In this document: positions 26,302-34,794 of the stretch, piece by piece | Numbering within the stretch: the stretch's first letter is position 1 | How the letters are laid out: each line of letters opens with the position of its first letter | Source: Haloactinomyces albus | GTDB lineage: Bacteria > Actinomycetota > Actinomycetes > Mycobacteriales > Pseudonocardiaceae | Assembly (NCBI RefSeq): GCF_031458135.1 | Contig: NZ_JAVDXW010000001.1 | Location: 186,001 to 250,000 of the forward strand | Direction of reading: 5' to 3' | DNA: 64,000 nucleotides | Program-made: the position numbers and the translations under genes | The notes under the pieces: model-generated | What the model was told of the DNA's origin: nothing | The model's database searches: none | What the model saw: only the letters and a program-made list of their open reading frames with translations

Positions 26302-27282
26302 GTGGCACAGCGAATCGCAGGCTCGGTCGCGGTCATCACCGGCGCTTCCAGCGGCATCGGTCGAGCGGCGGCGCTCGCCTTCGCCGAGCGCGGAGCGAGC
26401 GTCGTCCTCGCCGCCCGCAGTGCGGACTCCCTGCACGAAGTGGCCCGGGAATGCGAGAAATGCGGCGGTCGCGCCCTCGCCGTCCGCACGGATGTCACCG
26501 ACGACACGGCGGTGCGGGCACTGGCCGGGCAGGCGAAGGAAGCGTTCGGGCGGATCGATGTATGGGTCAACGGTGCCGCTGTGATCGTCTACGGCGAGTT
26601 CGAGGACGTTCCCCTGGAGGTCTACCGGCGTGTTCTGGAGACCAACCTGTTCGGGCAGATCCACGGTGCCCGTGCTGTGCTGCCTCACTTCCGCGAGCAG
26701 GGCAGCGGGAGACTGATCAACATCAGCTCGGTGTGGGGGAGCATCACGGCTCCCTACGTCAGCGCCTACGTGGTGAGCAAGTTCGGCATCCGCGCCTTCT
26801 CGGAATCGCTGCAGGAGGGACTTCGCCTCCGACCGGAAGCACGGGACATACATGTCTGCACGATCCTGCCGCAGTCGGTGGACACGCCCATCTTCCGGCA
26901 TGCGGGCCGCTACACCGCTCGCAGTCCCAAACCCGTACCGCTGATCGTCGACCCGTCCCGGGTCGTACGCGCGATCCTCCGCTCGGTCGAGCACCCACGT
27001 CGGCAGCGCATCGTCGGCTGGTGGGGCCGCCTCCTGGAAGTCGGGCACACCGTGGCTCCCGGCTTCTACAGCCGGTTGGTGCCCGGTGTGATGAACCGGA
27101 CTGCTTTCACCCGCCGGCCCACGGCGCCCGGCCCCGGAAACATCTTCGAACCGATGCCCGAATGGAACCGGGTCAGCGGGGACTGGCGGTACGGCCGGGC
27201 AAAGCTCGCCACGGGTACGGCGGCGATCACCGCGGCCGCGGCCGCGGTGATCGCGGCGGCACGGCGCCGTTCAGCCGACTAG
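26302..27282 (+). CDS. Short-chain dehydrogenase/reductase
   Basis: A 326-residue SDR. The cofactor motif is ITGASSGIGRAAALAFAERGASVVLAARS. NG-type NNAG is NGAA, the catalytic Ser is in NISSVWGS, and the Tyr/Lys motif is SAYVVSKFG. The C-terminal extension of about 90 residues ends in an alanine-rich hydrophobic stretch (TAAITAAAAAVIAAA) that may be a membrane anchor. The GTG start has GGAG eight bases upstream. The substrate is unknown. The last codons hold a 32-bp perfect palindrome. Confidence 0.85.
   Translation: MAQRIAGSVAVITGASSGIGRAAALAFAERGASVVLAARSADSLHEVARECEKCGGRALAVRTDVTDDTAVRALAGQAKEAFGRIDVWVNGAAVIVYGEFEDVPLEVYRRVLETNLFGQIHGARAVLPHFREQGSGRLINISSVWGSITAPYVSAYVVSKFGIRAFSESLQEGLRLRPEARDIHVCTILPQSVDTPIFRHAGRYTARSPKPVPLIVDPSRVVRAILRSVEHPRRQRIVGWWGRLLEVGHTVAPGFYSRLVPGVMNRTAFTRRPTAPGPGNIFEPMPEWNRVSGDWRYGRAKLATGTAAITAAAAAVIAAARRRSAD
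27223..27254. repeat. 32-bp perfect palindrome inside the SDR 3' end
   Basis: The sequence from GCGATCACCGCGG to its mirror CCGCGGTGATCGC is fully self-complementary over 32 bp. It may form a transcript hairpin for the convergent genes, while also encoding the Ala-rich tail. Confidence 0.7.
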
Positions 27283-27515
27283 AAGCGGTGCTGGGCGGCG
27301 CCCTTGGTGGGCGCCGAGACCATGACGTGCAGTCCGTTGCAGCCACAAGGGCACACACAGTGCTGCCGAAGCACCGCGACGGCATCGACCTCCTCCACCG
27401 AGGGCGCCGACCAGGGATGCTCATCGGCATCACAGTGGCAGTCGCCCCCGACCACCGACACCGGATCGGAGTCGCTCTCGGAGGTGTGGAGGGTGTTGCC
27501 GGACAACATGCTCAC
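27279..27515 (-). CDS. Cys-rich small protein, unknown
   Basis: 78 residues beginning at GTG 27515 with GGAG seven bases upstream. Six cysteines lie in two clusters, GGDCHCDADEHPW and LRQHCVCPCGCNGLHVM. This arrangement suggests metal binding, but I do not recognise a family. It converges with the SDR gene, overlapping its stop by four bases. It is downstream of the 194-residue unknown gene on the same strand. Confidence 0.5.
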   Translation of the reverse strand: MSMLSGNTLHTSESDSDPVSVVGGDCHCDADEHPWSAPSVEEVDAVAVLRQHCVCPCGCNGLHVMVSAPTKGAAQHRF

Positions 27516-27670
27516 GTCAGGTCTCCTCTCGGCGTCGATGGGCGGGAACCCATCAGGCACATCCGAAACACGACGTAGTGCTGTTGGAGCAGGTAGCGAT
27601 ATTCTGCGGCGATCACCCGGCGCACGCAGCGCCGTTTCGCTCATCGGACACGAAAGTGGCGGGCCGTCGA

Positions 27671-28255
27671 TCAGCCCACCGAGCAAATCCCCGGAAATCC
27701 CCGCTGCGAACGACAGGTGCCTGCGCGCAGAGCAGCCAGCAACCGATCCAACAAGGCGCCGTCGACTCCCTCTTCCCGAAGCCTCGTCGAGGTATCCTGC
27801 TCCGACCTGTCCCCCTCCGATTCGCACAGCTCATGGGCGAGGCGCCAGTACGTCAAGCACCGCGGGCAGGGATCACCGTGCAGCGTGAACTCCGCCTTCT
27901 GCTGCGGCACCTGCGCTCCGCAGCAGGCGGGCACCTCGCCACCGACGGTGTGGCCGGTCGTCAGAAGTGCCAGATGCACGGCTCCGGCCTGGTCGCCGTG
28001 CGTCGCCTGATACCGCACGAACACCTGCACCGGCCACGGCCGACCGTCCGAGCTCGTGGTGGGCCCCCACTGCGCACGGCACCGGGGATCCCGGCTCAGC
28101 AGTTGCCCGGTGATCTCCGCAGCAGCTTGCGGGTTCGGTGCCGGGATCCGCTGTGGCGCGCCGCCGGAGCGGTCGAGAACGGCCGTGACGGTGAACGCCG
28201 CGTCGTGCGGGGACCACGTGTCGACATCCGCACAGACGCCGGCGGGGCGTGTCAC
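27671..28255 (-). CDS. Hypothetical Cys-containing protein divergent from the XRE regulator
   Basis: 194 residues from the GTG at 28255, which has GGAG seven bases upstream. A first half with beta-rich character (HDAAFTVTAVLDRSGGAPQRIPAPNPQAAAEITGQLL, AQWGPTTSSDGRPWPVQVFVRYQ) is followed by a GEVPACCGAQVP...GDPCPRCLTYW zinc-ribbon-like part and an acidic helical end. I do not recognise the family. Codon use and the ribosome site support a real gene. It is divergent from the XRE/DUF397 pair and could share their regulation. Confidence 0.55.
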   Translation of the reverse strand: MTRPAGVCADVDTWSPHDAAFTVTAVLDRSGGAPQRIPAPNPQAAAEITGQLLSRDPRCRAQWGPTTSSDGRPWPVQVFVRYQATHGDQAGAVHLALLTTGHTVGGEVPACCGAQVPQQKAEFTLHGDPCPRCLTYWRLAHELCESEGDRSEQDTSTRLREEGVDGALLDRLLAALRAGTCRSQRGFPGICSVG

Positions 28256-28548
28256 TGAATCACTCCGAACTCGGTGTTGACGGTGGTGGCTCCAGCCGGG
28301 TCGGGGGCCGGGCCGGAGCCACCGTTCTCGTTCCCCGGCAAAGCGAGCGCCATCACCGCCGAAAGCGATGCTGCCGTACTTGGCCGGGGAAAGCCATTTC
28401 TTCCGCGCGGTCTGCATCTCCCCACAGACTGTCTGCAATATTTATGCAATTTGCACGATCTTGTCATCCGCCGATCGAGTGAGCATGAGATGATCTTGTG
28501 CGGAGAGTATCGGAAGCGAGCACTCGACGGACGAGGGAGCAGCGAAAC
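28256..28548. promoter_or_regulatory. Divergent promoter with palindrome TGCAATTTGCA
   Basis: An AT-rich island around 28434-28455 carries TGCAAT twice (28434, 28445) and the perfect palindrome TGCAATTTGCA at 28445-28455. It lies about 100 bp upstream of the XRE start and is the likely operator of that regulator. No gene is seen here. Confidence 0.5.
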
Positions 28549-29424
28549 ATGGCCTTGCGGAAGACCGCACGGAGCCGCCGACTGGGAGGTCAGCTACGTC
28601 GGCTTCGCGAAGACGTCCGGCTCAACCAGGAGGAGATGGCCGAGCACATCAACGCGGGCGAGCACGTCCGTCCCATGTCCGCCTCACACCTGTCCCGGGT
28701 CGAATCCGGTCTGGCCCGCATCGAGTCCGGGCAACTCGCCCGCATCATCACCGTCCTCGGAGTCGGCGAAGCGACTGCCGCCCAGCTCAATGAGCTGCAA
28801 CGCCGTGCGAACGAGAACGGCTACTGGCAGGAGTACCGCGACATCGTCCCCGAACCGGTCGAGATGCTCGCCGAGCTCGGTGAGGACGCCGTTGCCGCAC
28901 GCAGCTTCGACTACGCCTTCATCCAGGGACTCCTGCAGACCCGTGCCTACGCCGAAGAAGTCATCGACAACGGGCGTGCGTTCGTGCGCCCGATCGACAT
29001 CGATCGCCTCGTGGAACTGCGCATGCAGCGGCAGAAGCGCCTCAGCGATCCGGACTTCGAGGGGCTGACGGCGGTCATGACCGAGGACGTCCTGCGCAGA
29101 GTGGTCGGCGGGCCGGCTGTCATGCGTGCCCAGCTACAGCATCTGACCGAGATGGCACGCACTGCCAAGGTCACGATCCACATCTATCCCCGCGAGGCCG
29201 GAGCCCTGCCCGGCGGCGACAACCTCGTGATCTTCTCCTTTGCCGACGCAGGCGACGGATCGGCGGTGTTCGTGGACTCCGACACGGCCTCGCGCATCTA
29301 CGAGCACGAGCGTGACCCGATCAGGCAGTGCACTTACACCTTCGACGCAGCGTTGGCCCGAGCACTCTCCGCTCGTGAATCTCTGGACCTCATCGCCAGC
29401 ACCGAGAAGGAGTACCGCCAGTGA
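28549..29424 (+). CDS. XRE-family regulator with DUF5753 C-terminal domain
   Basis: 291 residues. An N-terminal helix-turn-helix (RLGGQLRRLREDVRLNQEEMAEHINAG ... MSASHLSRVESGLARIESGQLARII) is followed by a DUF5753-type domain: DIVPEPVEMLAELGEDAVAARSFDYAFIQGLLQTRAYAEEVI, ending in DPIRQCTYTFDAALARALSARESLDLI. These regulators pair with a small DUF397 protein in actinomycetes (WhiJ-like). The ATG at 28549 has GGGAGC upstream. The stop overlaps the DUF397 start (ATGA). Confidence 0.9.
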   Translation: MALRKTARSRRLGGQLRRLREDVRLNQEEMAEHINAGEHVRPMSASHLSRVESGLARIESGQLARIITVLGVGEATAAQLNELQRRANENGYWQEYRDIVPEPVEMLAELGEDAVAARSFDYAFIQGLLQTRAYAEEVIDNGRAFVRPIDIDRLVELRMQRQKRLSDPDFEGLTAVMTEDVLRRVVGGPAVMRAQLQHLTEMARTAKVTIHIYPREAGALPGGDNLVIFSFADAGDGSAVFVDSDTASRIYEHERDPIRQCTYTFDAALARALSARESLDLIASTEKEYRQ

Positions 29425-29681
29425 TCCCAGCACACAACCCCTACGAAGGATTGGACGAGAGCCAATACACGGCCATCGTCGAGGGCACCTACATCAAGTC
29501 CCGCTTCAGTTCGGCCAACGGCGGCTGCCTGTCGTTGACCACGGTCGGCGAGTACATCGGCCTGCAGGACGACAAGCTGCCCGAGGCCGACCGCAAGGCC
29601 CGCACCCACATCTACACCCGGGACGAGCTGCGAGCCTTCATCGAAGGTGCCAAGGCAGGCGAATTCGACCACCTGCTCTGA
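29421..29681 (+). CDS. DUF397 family protein
   Basis: 86 residues with the DUF397 core YIKSRFSSANGGCLSLTTVGEYIGLQDDKLPEADRK and the closing IYTRDELRAFIEGAKAGEFDHLL. DUF397 proteins act with the adjacent XRE regulator, probably as antagonist or partner. It is coupled by ATGA to that gene. Its 3' end overlaps the convergent decarboxylase-like gene by 44 bp. Confidence 0.9.
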   Translation: MIPAHNPYEGLDESQYTAIVEGTYIKSRFSSANGGCLSLTTVGEYIGLQDDKLPEADRKARTHIYTRDELRAFIEGAKAGEFDHLL

Positions 29682-30285
29682 TGGCCGAGTCCCCACCGAA
29701 CCACATCCCGAAGTCGCGCATCGCGACACTGGCAAAGGGCCGATGGCCGTGCAGCCTGCCCAGCGGGCCGGACGGATCGACCTGCCACGAAGCGGTGCAC
29801 ATGGTCAGGCGCGTGCGCACGCGCACTCGGCTTTCCCCGACGCCGCCCGCCACCGGTTGGGCGACCGTGTAGCGCAGTGGCCAGGTCCCCGGGAGCGTGC
29901 CCCGATCGCTCGTGCTCACCGAAGCGATCCCCGGTGCCCGAGCCCGCAACGGCACCGTGGCGGGGACCTCGAACGTCGCCATGTCCTTGGGAATCCCCCA
30001 CAGGGCGCGACCGCCCTGCCGGGACGCTTCGCTGTCCACCCAGATCTGTGTGATGCACGCGCGCAGCCGGGCGCCCCGCCGCACGAGCACGGCGACGAGC
30101 AACTCGTTGTATTCCAGCACGCTACCGGACTGATAGACGACCCACGCCGTGCCGAGAATGCCCGCACCGCCCACCAGTACCGGCGACAACCCCTCGGCAA
30201 CGGCGGGGAGCTGCTGCTTCGGCAGGCGCCACAGGGACAACGACAGCTGCCCGCACAGCCGCCAGGGTTCCGGCGGATACGTCAT
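29638..30285 (-). CDS. Acetoacetate decarboxylase-like family protein
   Basis: 215 residues: PPEPWRLCGQLSLSLWRLP, then GTAWVVYQSGSVLEYNELLVAVLVRR and RALWGIPKDMATFEV, which are typical of ADC-like beta-barrel proteins. The catalytic lysine of true acetoacetate decarboxylases corresponds to the GIPKDMA Lys. Many family members are not decarboxylases, so the reaction is open. The end overlaps DUF397 on the opposite strand. Confidence 0.7.
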   Translation of the reverse strand: MTYPPEPWRLCGQLSLSLWRLPKQQLPAVAEGLSPVLVGGAGILGTAWVVYQSGSVLEYNELLVAVLVRRGARLRACITQIWVDSEASRQGGRALWGIPKDMATFEVPATVPLRARAPGIASVSTSDRGTLPGTWPLRYTVAQPVAGGVGESRVRVRTRLTMCTASWQVDPSGPLGRLHGHRPFASVAMRDFGMWFGGDSAIRAGGRIRLPWHLR

Positions 30286-30340
30286 GTCCGCTCCATGGAG
30301 GCCCGCGCCGAGTGAAACCCCAACGAATGTACAGGTGAGT

Positions 30341-30640
30341 TCAACGGCCGAGAAGCTCGCGAGCCAAGGACAGCGCGTTCGGGTCGAGCTGACCGTCCTG
30401 GCAGGCAGCGGACCGCAACCAACCGGCCAGTGCAGGCGCTATGGCCGGGGACAGTGTGCTGATCCAGCGAACGGAGCCCGCACGGGCTTCCGCGACATGC
30501 TCCGTACTGCCATCCGCGCGCCGGGCGACGATCTCCGGGCGCGTGGCCAGCAGCCCACGGCGTTGCCACTGGCCACGCGTCGAGCTCTCCGCCAGTTGCT
30601 CGATCAGCTCGGCCGCTTCGAGTAACTCATCGTGCTCCAT
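30341..30640 (-). CDS. Conserved small hypothetical protein
   Basis: 99 residues from ATG 30640: MEHDELLEAAELIEQLAESS, then EIVARRADGSTEHVAEARAGSVRWISTLSPAIAPALAGWLRSAA and DPNALSLARELLG. The last part resembles small actinobacterial and phage proteins annotated only as hypothetical. An upstream ATG at 30730 exists but lacks support. It is downstream of DUF2267 on the same strand. Confidence 0.5.
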   Translation of the reverse strand: MEHDELLEAAELIEQLAESSTRGQWQRRGLLATRPEIVARRADGSTEHVAEARAGSVRWISTLSPAIAPALAGWLRSAACQDGQLDPNALSLARELLGR

Positions 30641-30748
30641 CGCCCGCAATCCGGTCGTTCGTGGTGCGGCGGACTCGCTCCCCGGCATTGTTGACATAGC
30701 GCTCGGGATTCTGGTCCCGCACCACCGCAACGGGCAACCAGAAACCGG

Positions 30749-31162
30749 TCACGTCTGCATTTCGCCGCTGCTGCCCGCATCGACCAGCTCGCGCAGTTGC
30801 TCGGGCAGCGCATCCCGAACCTTGTCCATCACCCCGCCCTGGGTGGCCTCGCGCAGTACCTCGAACACCACGCGAGCAGCATAGGTCGCCTTCGGCTCGT
30901 CCATTCCCGAACGCTCGCTCATGCGCTGGATGAACTCGTTGAGATCGAACCGCTCTCCGGTACCCGCGCCGCTGAACACCTCTGTTCTCCGGAAGTTCTC
31001 CCCGATCTCCTGCGGCAGTTGCGAGGCCACGTGATCGGCGAGCTGCTCCGGTACTCGCTCCCCCAGCGTTTCCATAGCGGCACGAGTCGCGGCCTCGGCC
31101 TCTCCCCTGCTGGCGAGCTGGGCCCGTTGCTGTACCTGTCCGATGAATGCGTCGTGTTGCAT
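30749..31162 (-). CDS. DUF2267 domain protein
   Basis: 137 residues matching DUF2267: HDAFIGQVQQRAQLASRGEAEAATRAAMETLGERVPEQLADHVASQLPQEI, then FDLNEFIQRMSERSG and ATYAARVVFEVLREATQGGVMDKVRDALPEQLRELVD. The ATG at 31162 has GGGAGG five bases upstream. The family is linked to stress responses in other actinobacteria. The function is unknown. Confidence 0.85.
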   Translation of the reverse strand: MQHDAFIGQVQQRAQLASRGEAEAATRAAMETLGERVPEQLADHVASQLPQEIGENFRRTEVFSGAGTGERFDLNEFIQRMSERSGMDEPKATYAARVVFEVLREATQGGVMDKVRDALPEQLRELVDAGSSGEMQT

Positions 31163-31263
31163 GGAATCCTCCCGGTCCATCTCGGTGGCCACTCGCGGAC
31201 CGGTGGCCACAGGGACTTACACATCGGGTTCGTTCGGCGCTGCGCGATGCCCACGTTTGCGCA

Positions 31264-31494
31264 TCAGCCTGCTTCCCGCTGCAGACGGTCGCGTAGGAGC
31301 TGCTTACCCCGTTCCCCGGCCCGCAGGTTTTCCTCCTGAAGCTGGCGGAGCCACTCGGACAGCTCCGTGTCGTTCTGGCTTTCCGCATCCTCCAGGTACG
31401 TCTGCAGCTGCCAGGCCTGCTCCAGCGATCGCTGCAGCACCGCGACAAGGTTGTAGTTCTTGTCCTTCACCGGGCTTCGGGCTTGCTCAACCAT
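31264..31494 (-). CDS. Small conserved actinobacterial protein
   Basis: 76 residues from ATG 31494, preceded by AGGAGGGGAC. It reads VEQARSPVKDKNYNLVAVLQRSLEQAWQLQTYLEDAESQNDTELSEWLRQLQEENLRAGERGKQLL and is probably all-helical. I recognise the 'SPVKDKNY' pattern from actinobacterial hypothetical proteins without known function. It lies between DUF2267 and the metallophosphoesterase. Confidence 0.7.
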   Translation of the reverse strand: MVEQARSPVKDKNYNLVAVLQRSLEQAWQLQTYLEDAESQNDTELSEWLRQLQEENLRAGERGKQLLRDRLQREAG

Positions 31495-31580
31495 GTCCCC
31501 TCCTGACCGGACGATCCGTCCACACTCGTATTTCCACATCACAGACAGGAGTAAACGCCCGCGCCACGGCCGATCTCTCC

Positions 31581-32321
31581 TCACGAAGAGATGTCGAGCG
31601 GTTCCCCTTCCCTATCGAGCCGATATACCGCGAACGCCGAACCCAGAACCGGTCGGGCGACATTGCGCACGGGAACGCCCCGGGGGGTTGCGCCCCGTTC
31701 GGTGCCGTAGTGGGCGTGCCCGTGCAGGGCGAGATCGACCTCGGCCGCATCGATGGCATCCGCCAACATGTGCGAACCGAGGAAGGGATAGAGCTCGGGC
31801 GGTTCACCCCGCACCGTGTCCGGCACCGGAGCATAGTGCGTCAGGGCCAATCGATACTCCGCGTCGAGCGCGTGCAGGGCGTGCTCCAACGACTCCGCCA
31901 GAACCCTCGAGTGATCGATGAACGCCTTCATCTCGCGCTCGCCGAACGCGCTCCCACATCGCCCGGCGAAGCCCCCACCGAAGCCCTTGACCCCCGCCAC
32001 TCCCAGCCGTTGCTCCCCCACGGAGACCACGGCGGTATCTCCCTCGAGCACCTGGATACCGGCGTCGCGGAGCACGGTTGCGAACTCCTCGGGGCGAGCA
32101 TCCTGGTGATCATGGTTACCGAGGACACCGATCACCGGGACCGGAAGGTCCCGGAATTCCTCGACAACCTCCCGTGCTTCCTCGATCGTGCCGTAGTTGC
32201 TCAGGTCTCCCGCAAGCAGCAGCACATCCGCGTGCTCGTCGATCCGCTCCATCGCAGGACGGAATGCGCCCCGCGCCCCCCGGTCCATATGCACGTCACC
32301 CACGGCTGCGATCCTGATCAA
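31581..32321 (-). CDS. Metallophosphoesterase
   Basis: 246 residues of the calcineurin-like phosphoesterase fold. All signature blocks are visible: GDVHMD, LLLAGDLSNYG, VLGNHDHQD, LTHYAPV and LHGHAHYG. It needs a dinuclear metal site; the substrate is unknown. The start overlaps the stop of the nucleotidyltransferase gene (ATGA), so the two are co-translated. Confidence 0.88.
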   Translation of the reverse strand: MIRIAAVGDVHMDRGARGAFRPAMERIDEHADVLLLAGDLSNYGTIEEAREVVEEFRDLPVPVIGVLGNHDHQDARPEEFATVLRDAGIQVLEGDTAVVSVGEQRLGVAGVKGFGGGFAGRCGSAFGEREMKAFIDHSRVLAESLEHALHALDAEYRLALTHYAPVPDTVRGEPPELYPFLGSHMLADAIDAAEVDLALHGHAHYGTERGATPRGVPVRNVARPVLGSAFAVYRLDREGEPLDISS

Positions 32322-32914
32322 CTCAGGTCCTTTCGCGTCTCGGTCTTCCCCGCGGCCACGTGCGTCCGCTCCTCGGTAATCCCCAACCGCTCCACCAGCA
32401 ACAGGAAAGCCTCGGCATACGGAGAGTGCTCGGTTTCCCGCCGGACGGCATCCCAGTCGATCTGCTCCCGCAGAGCCCGTGCCGTGGGGAGAAGCTCACT
32501 CATGTCGCACCGGTGCGGCCCCAGCACCAGCAGCTTGTCGACGAGGAGATGCGTTGCGGGCATCACCGGCATGCTGGCGGGGCCGACCCGCAACTCCTCC
32601 GCCCCGCTCAAGATCGCATCGGTGACCTCGAACTCGTTCGGCCGGTAGATAATGTCAATCATCCGGTCGCCGTCGAATGCCTTGACCAGCCAGTTTTCTG
32701 CAGGATCCACCGTGCTCATGCCCCAGTCCTCCAGCGCGTGCAGGGCTCCGTCGATGTCCTGGGGCCGCACCAGAACATCGACATCGTGCTCGGAAACCGG
32801 GCCGCCGCGCGCGTAGATCGCACACCCTCCGGTGAGAGCAAACGGCACCTCCCCGTCGTACAGAGCGCTGCTCACCCGGGTCAGCGTCCGCAATAACTCT
32901 TCGCTCCCCTCCAC
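32318..32914 (-). CDS. Nucleotidyltransferase-fold protein
   Basis: About 198 residues. The N-terminal part has the minimal nucleotidyltransferase pattern: PFALTGGCAIYARGGPVSEHDVDVLV (GG followed by DxD), then RMIDIIYRPNEFEVTDAILSGAEE. A C-terminal helical segment follows. The start is uncertain: GTG 32914 or GTG 32923, both near the AAGGAGG at about 32930. Fold resemblance to DUF6036/AbiEii-type proteins is possible. It is paired with a phosphoesterase, which may act on the same product; that is inference. Confidence 0.65.
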   Translation of the reverse strand: MEGSEELLRTLTRVSSALYDGEVPFALTGGCAIYARGGPVSEHDVDVLVRPQDIDGALHALEDWGMSTVDPAENWLVKAFDGDRMIDIIYRPNEFEVTDAILSGAEELRVGPASMPVMPATHLLVDKLLVLGPHRCDMSELLPTARALREQIDWDAVRRETEHSPYAEAFLLLVERLGITEERTHVAAGKTETRKDLS

Positions 32915-33102
32915 CGGATGCACCACCTCCTTGCCGCATGCCGCTGTCTTCTGCCCTGCCCTCCGGCACAACCGTCTTCCCGTGCAGGTACCCCGGATCT
33001 TGCGCTTCCAACCGACCACCGCTGTTGCGACGATGTGTACTTGAGCACACACTGCCAGTGCACGAGGCATCAGGCGGAAACGGACCCGAAGGAGGTGGCG
33101 GG

Positions 33103-34026
33103 GTGACCGTGGACATGGCCCGCGCCGTGGCCGACGCCGTACTGTTCGAGGGCTACCTCCTCTACCCGTACCGCGCCTCGGCGCTGAAGAACCGGATGCG
33201 CTGGCAGTTCGGGGTTCTCGCGCCACGCACCGCCGATTCCTCGGAAACGTGGTACGCGCGCACCGAGTGCCTGGTCGAGCCCGCTGTGGAGCCGACACTC
33301 GACCTCCTGGTGCGCTTCCTGCAGCTACGCTGCCGGGACAATGGATCCGTCCCCGACGAGGGGGTGGTCCGGGAAGTCGACGTGTCCGTGCGTCTCGATC
33401 GGTTCGACGCGGAGCACGAGGTGCCCTTCGAACTCCCCGGTGGGGAGGACACCGACGGCAACATCACCTGCCGTACGTGGCCGTTGTCCGGGATGATCCG
33501 CCTCGGCGTCGAGGGGTTCGAGGAACTCGGCGAACTGCAGAAGGTGCGGATCACGGTGGAGAACCACACGCCGTGGGACCAGGGGCCCTCGGTGGAACGG
33601 GATGTCATGCTGCGCCGTTCGTTGGTCTCGGCGCACACATTGCTGGCCATGCGTGGTGGCTCGTTCGTCTCCCTGCTCGAGCCTCCGGACTGGGCGAGCC
33701 CTGCCGCCGAATCCTGCCGCAACAAGCACACCTGGCCCGTTCTGGTCGGTGAGCACGGGAAACGCGATGTCATGCTGTCCTCACCGATCATCCTCTACGA
33801 CTACCCTGCCGTGGCGCCGGAAAGCCCCGGTGACCTGTTCGACGCCGCCGAGATCGACGAGATACTCACGCTGCGCACGATGACGCTGACCGACGAGGAG
33901 AAGCGGGAGGCCAGGGCCACCGATCCGAGGGCGGCGGCGATCATCGACCGCACCGAGAACCTGCCGAGCGAGGTCCTCGAGCAACTGCACGGCTCGGCGC
34001 GGATTCTCCCCGGAGACGAGACATGA
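33103..34026 (+). CDS. Hydrogenase-cluster protein of unknown function, 307 aa
   Basis: The GTG at 33103 has AGGAGG seven bases upstream. The protein reads DMARAVADAVLFEGYLLYPYRASALKNRMRWQFGVLAP, then SLLEPPDWA and a C-terminal SPIILYDYPAVAPESPGDLFDAAEIDEILTLRTMTLTDEEKREARATDP. No cofactor motif is visible. The gene overlaps the maturation protease by ATGA and converges on the hydrogenase operon. I recall similar proteins in group 1h/5 hydrogenase clusters, where their role is unknown. Confidence 0.7.
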   Translation: MTVDMARAVADAVLFEGYLLYPYRASALKNRMRWQFGVLAPRTADSSETWYARTECLVEPAVEPTLDLLVRFLQLRCRDNGSVPDEGVVREVDVSVRLDRFDAEHEVPFELPGGEDTDGNITCRTWPLSGMIRLGVEGFEELGELQKVRITVENHTPWDQGPSVERDVMLRRSLVSAHTLLAMRGGSFVSLLEPPDWASPAAESCRNKHTWPVLVGEHGKRDVMLSSPIILYDYPAVAPESPGDLFDAAEIDEILTLRTMTLTDEEKREARATDPRAAAIIDRTENLPSEVLEQLHGSARILPGDET

Positions 34027-34529
34027 GCACACGCGTTCTCGCTGCGGGAATCGGCAACGTGTTCCTCGGCGATGATGGCTTCGGCGTGGAGGTCGCCGGG
34101 CGATTGACGGCGGAACCGATGCCCGAGGGCGTGTATGCCGCGGACTTCGGAATCCGCGGCATGCACCTGGCTTATGAACTGCTGCAGGGATACGACGGCG
34201 TGCTCCTCGTCGATGCACTGCCCCGCGGCGGTGAACCGGGGACCCTGTACGTGCTCGAACCCGACCTCGATGCCGTCGAACCCATCGGGCCGGAAACGAA
34301 CGGTCCCGCTATGGACGCGCACGGGATGACTCCGGACGCCGTGCTGTCCTTGTGCAAAACACTCGGAGGCAACATCGGCCGGGCTCTCGTGGTCGGTTGC
34401 GAGCCTGCCGACTGCTCGGAACGCATGGAACTGTCCGAACCGGTCGCGGCAGCGGTCGACACAGCGGTGGCGAAGGTACACGAGTTGCTCACCGAACTCG
34501 TCGGAACAGCACACCGTGTGGCAGGCTGA
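34023..34529 (+). CDS. [NiFe] hydrogenase maturation protease
   Basis: A 168-residue HybD/HyaD-type endopeptidase that would remove the C-terminal extension of HhyL after nickel insertion. The nickel-binding ligands seen in HybD (Glu16, Asp62, His93) have counterparts here: GIGNVFLGDDGFG (Asp), LLVDALPRGG (Asp) and MDAHGMTPD (His). It overlaps the upstream gene by four bases. Compare the degenerate paralogue at 34795-35619. Confidence 0.9.
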   Translation: MSTRVLAAGIGNVFLGDDGFGVEVAGRLTAEPMPEGVYAADFGIRGMHLAYELLQGYDGVLLVDALPRGGEPGTLYVLEPDLDAVEPIGPETNGPAMDAHGMTPDAVLSLCKTLGGNIGRALVVGCEPADCSERMELSEPVAAAVDTAVAKVHELLTELVGTAHRVAG

Positions 34530-34584
34530 CCGAAAGCCACGGACCGGCCCGCCCGTTCTCCCGAACGTGTTCTTCCGACCGCAC

Positions 34585-34621
34585 GTGCTGCGGCGTGATG
34601 CCGGGCATCACGCCGCAGCAC
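34585..34621. terminator. Strong hairpin between convergent hydrogenase operons
   Basis: A perfect 16-bp stem (34585-34600 with 34606-34621) and a 5-base loop between the end of the protease gene and the end of the small membrane peptide gene. Confidence 0.85.
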
Positions 34622-34656
34622 GGTCTCGTTCTTCGCATTGACGGCGAGTGCCCCGC

Positions 34657-34788
34657 TCACATGGTTTCCGCCTTCACATACCGCGTGATTTCCGGCATCT
34701 GGACCGCAATCGACGCCACGAAGGCAAGAGTGAGGGCACCGACCGCGACACGCACGGCGACGGGCGAAATGTAAATGCCGTTTTTCAT
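34657..34788 (-). CDS. 43-aa DUF6893-type membrane peptide
   Basis: An ATG at 34788 opens 43 codons ending in TGA at 34657. The peptide has one hydrophobic helix (ISPVAVRVAVGALTLAFVASIAVQ) followed by PEITRYVKAETM. I recognise the PxLxRYxKxxxM ending as that of DUF6893 peptides in hydrogenase clusters. It lies 6 bp behind the protease-like gene and just before the terminator. The upstream ribosome site is weak (GTGAG), which suggests translational coupling. Confidence 0.65.
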   Translation of the reverse strand: MKNGIYISPVAVRVAVGALTLAFVASIAVQMPEITRYVKAETM

Positions 34789-34794
34789 GGAAGC

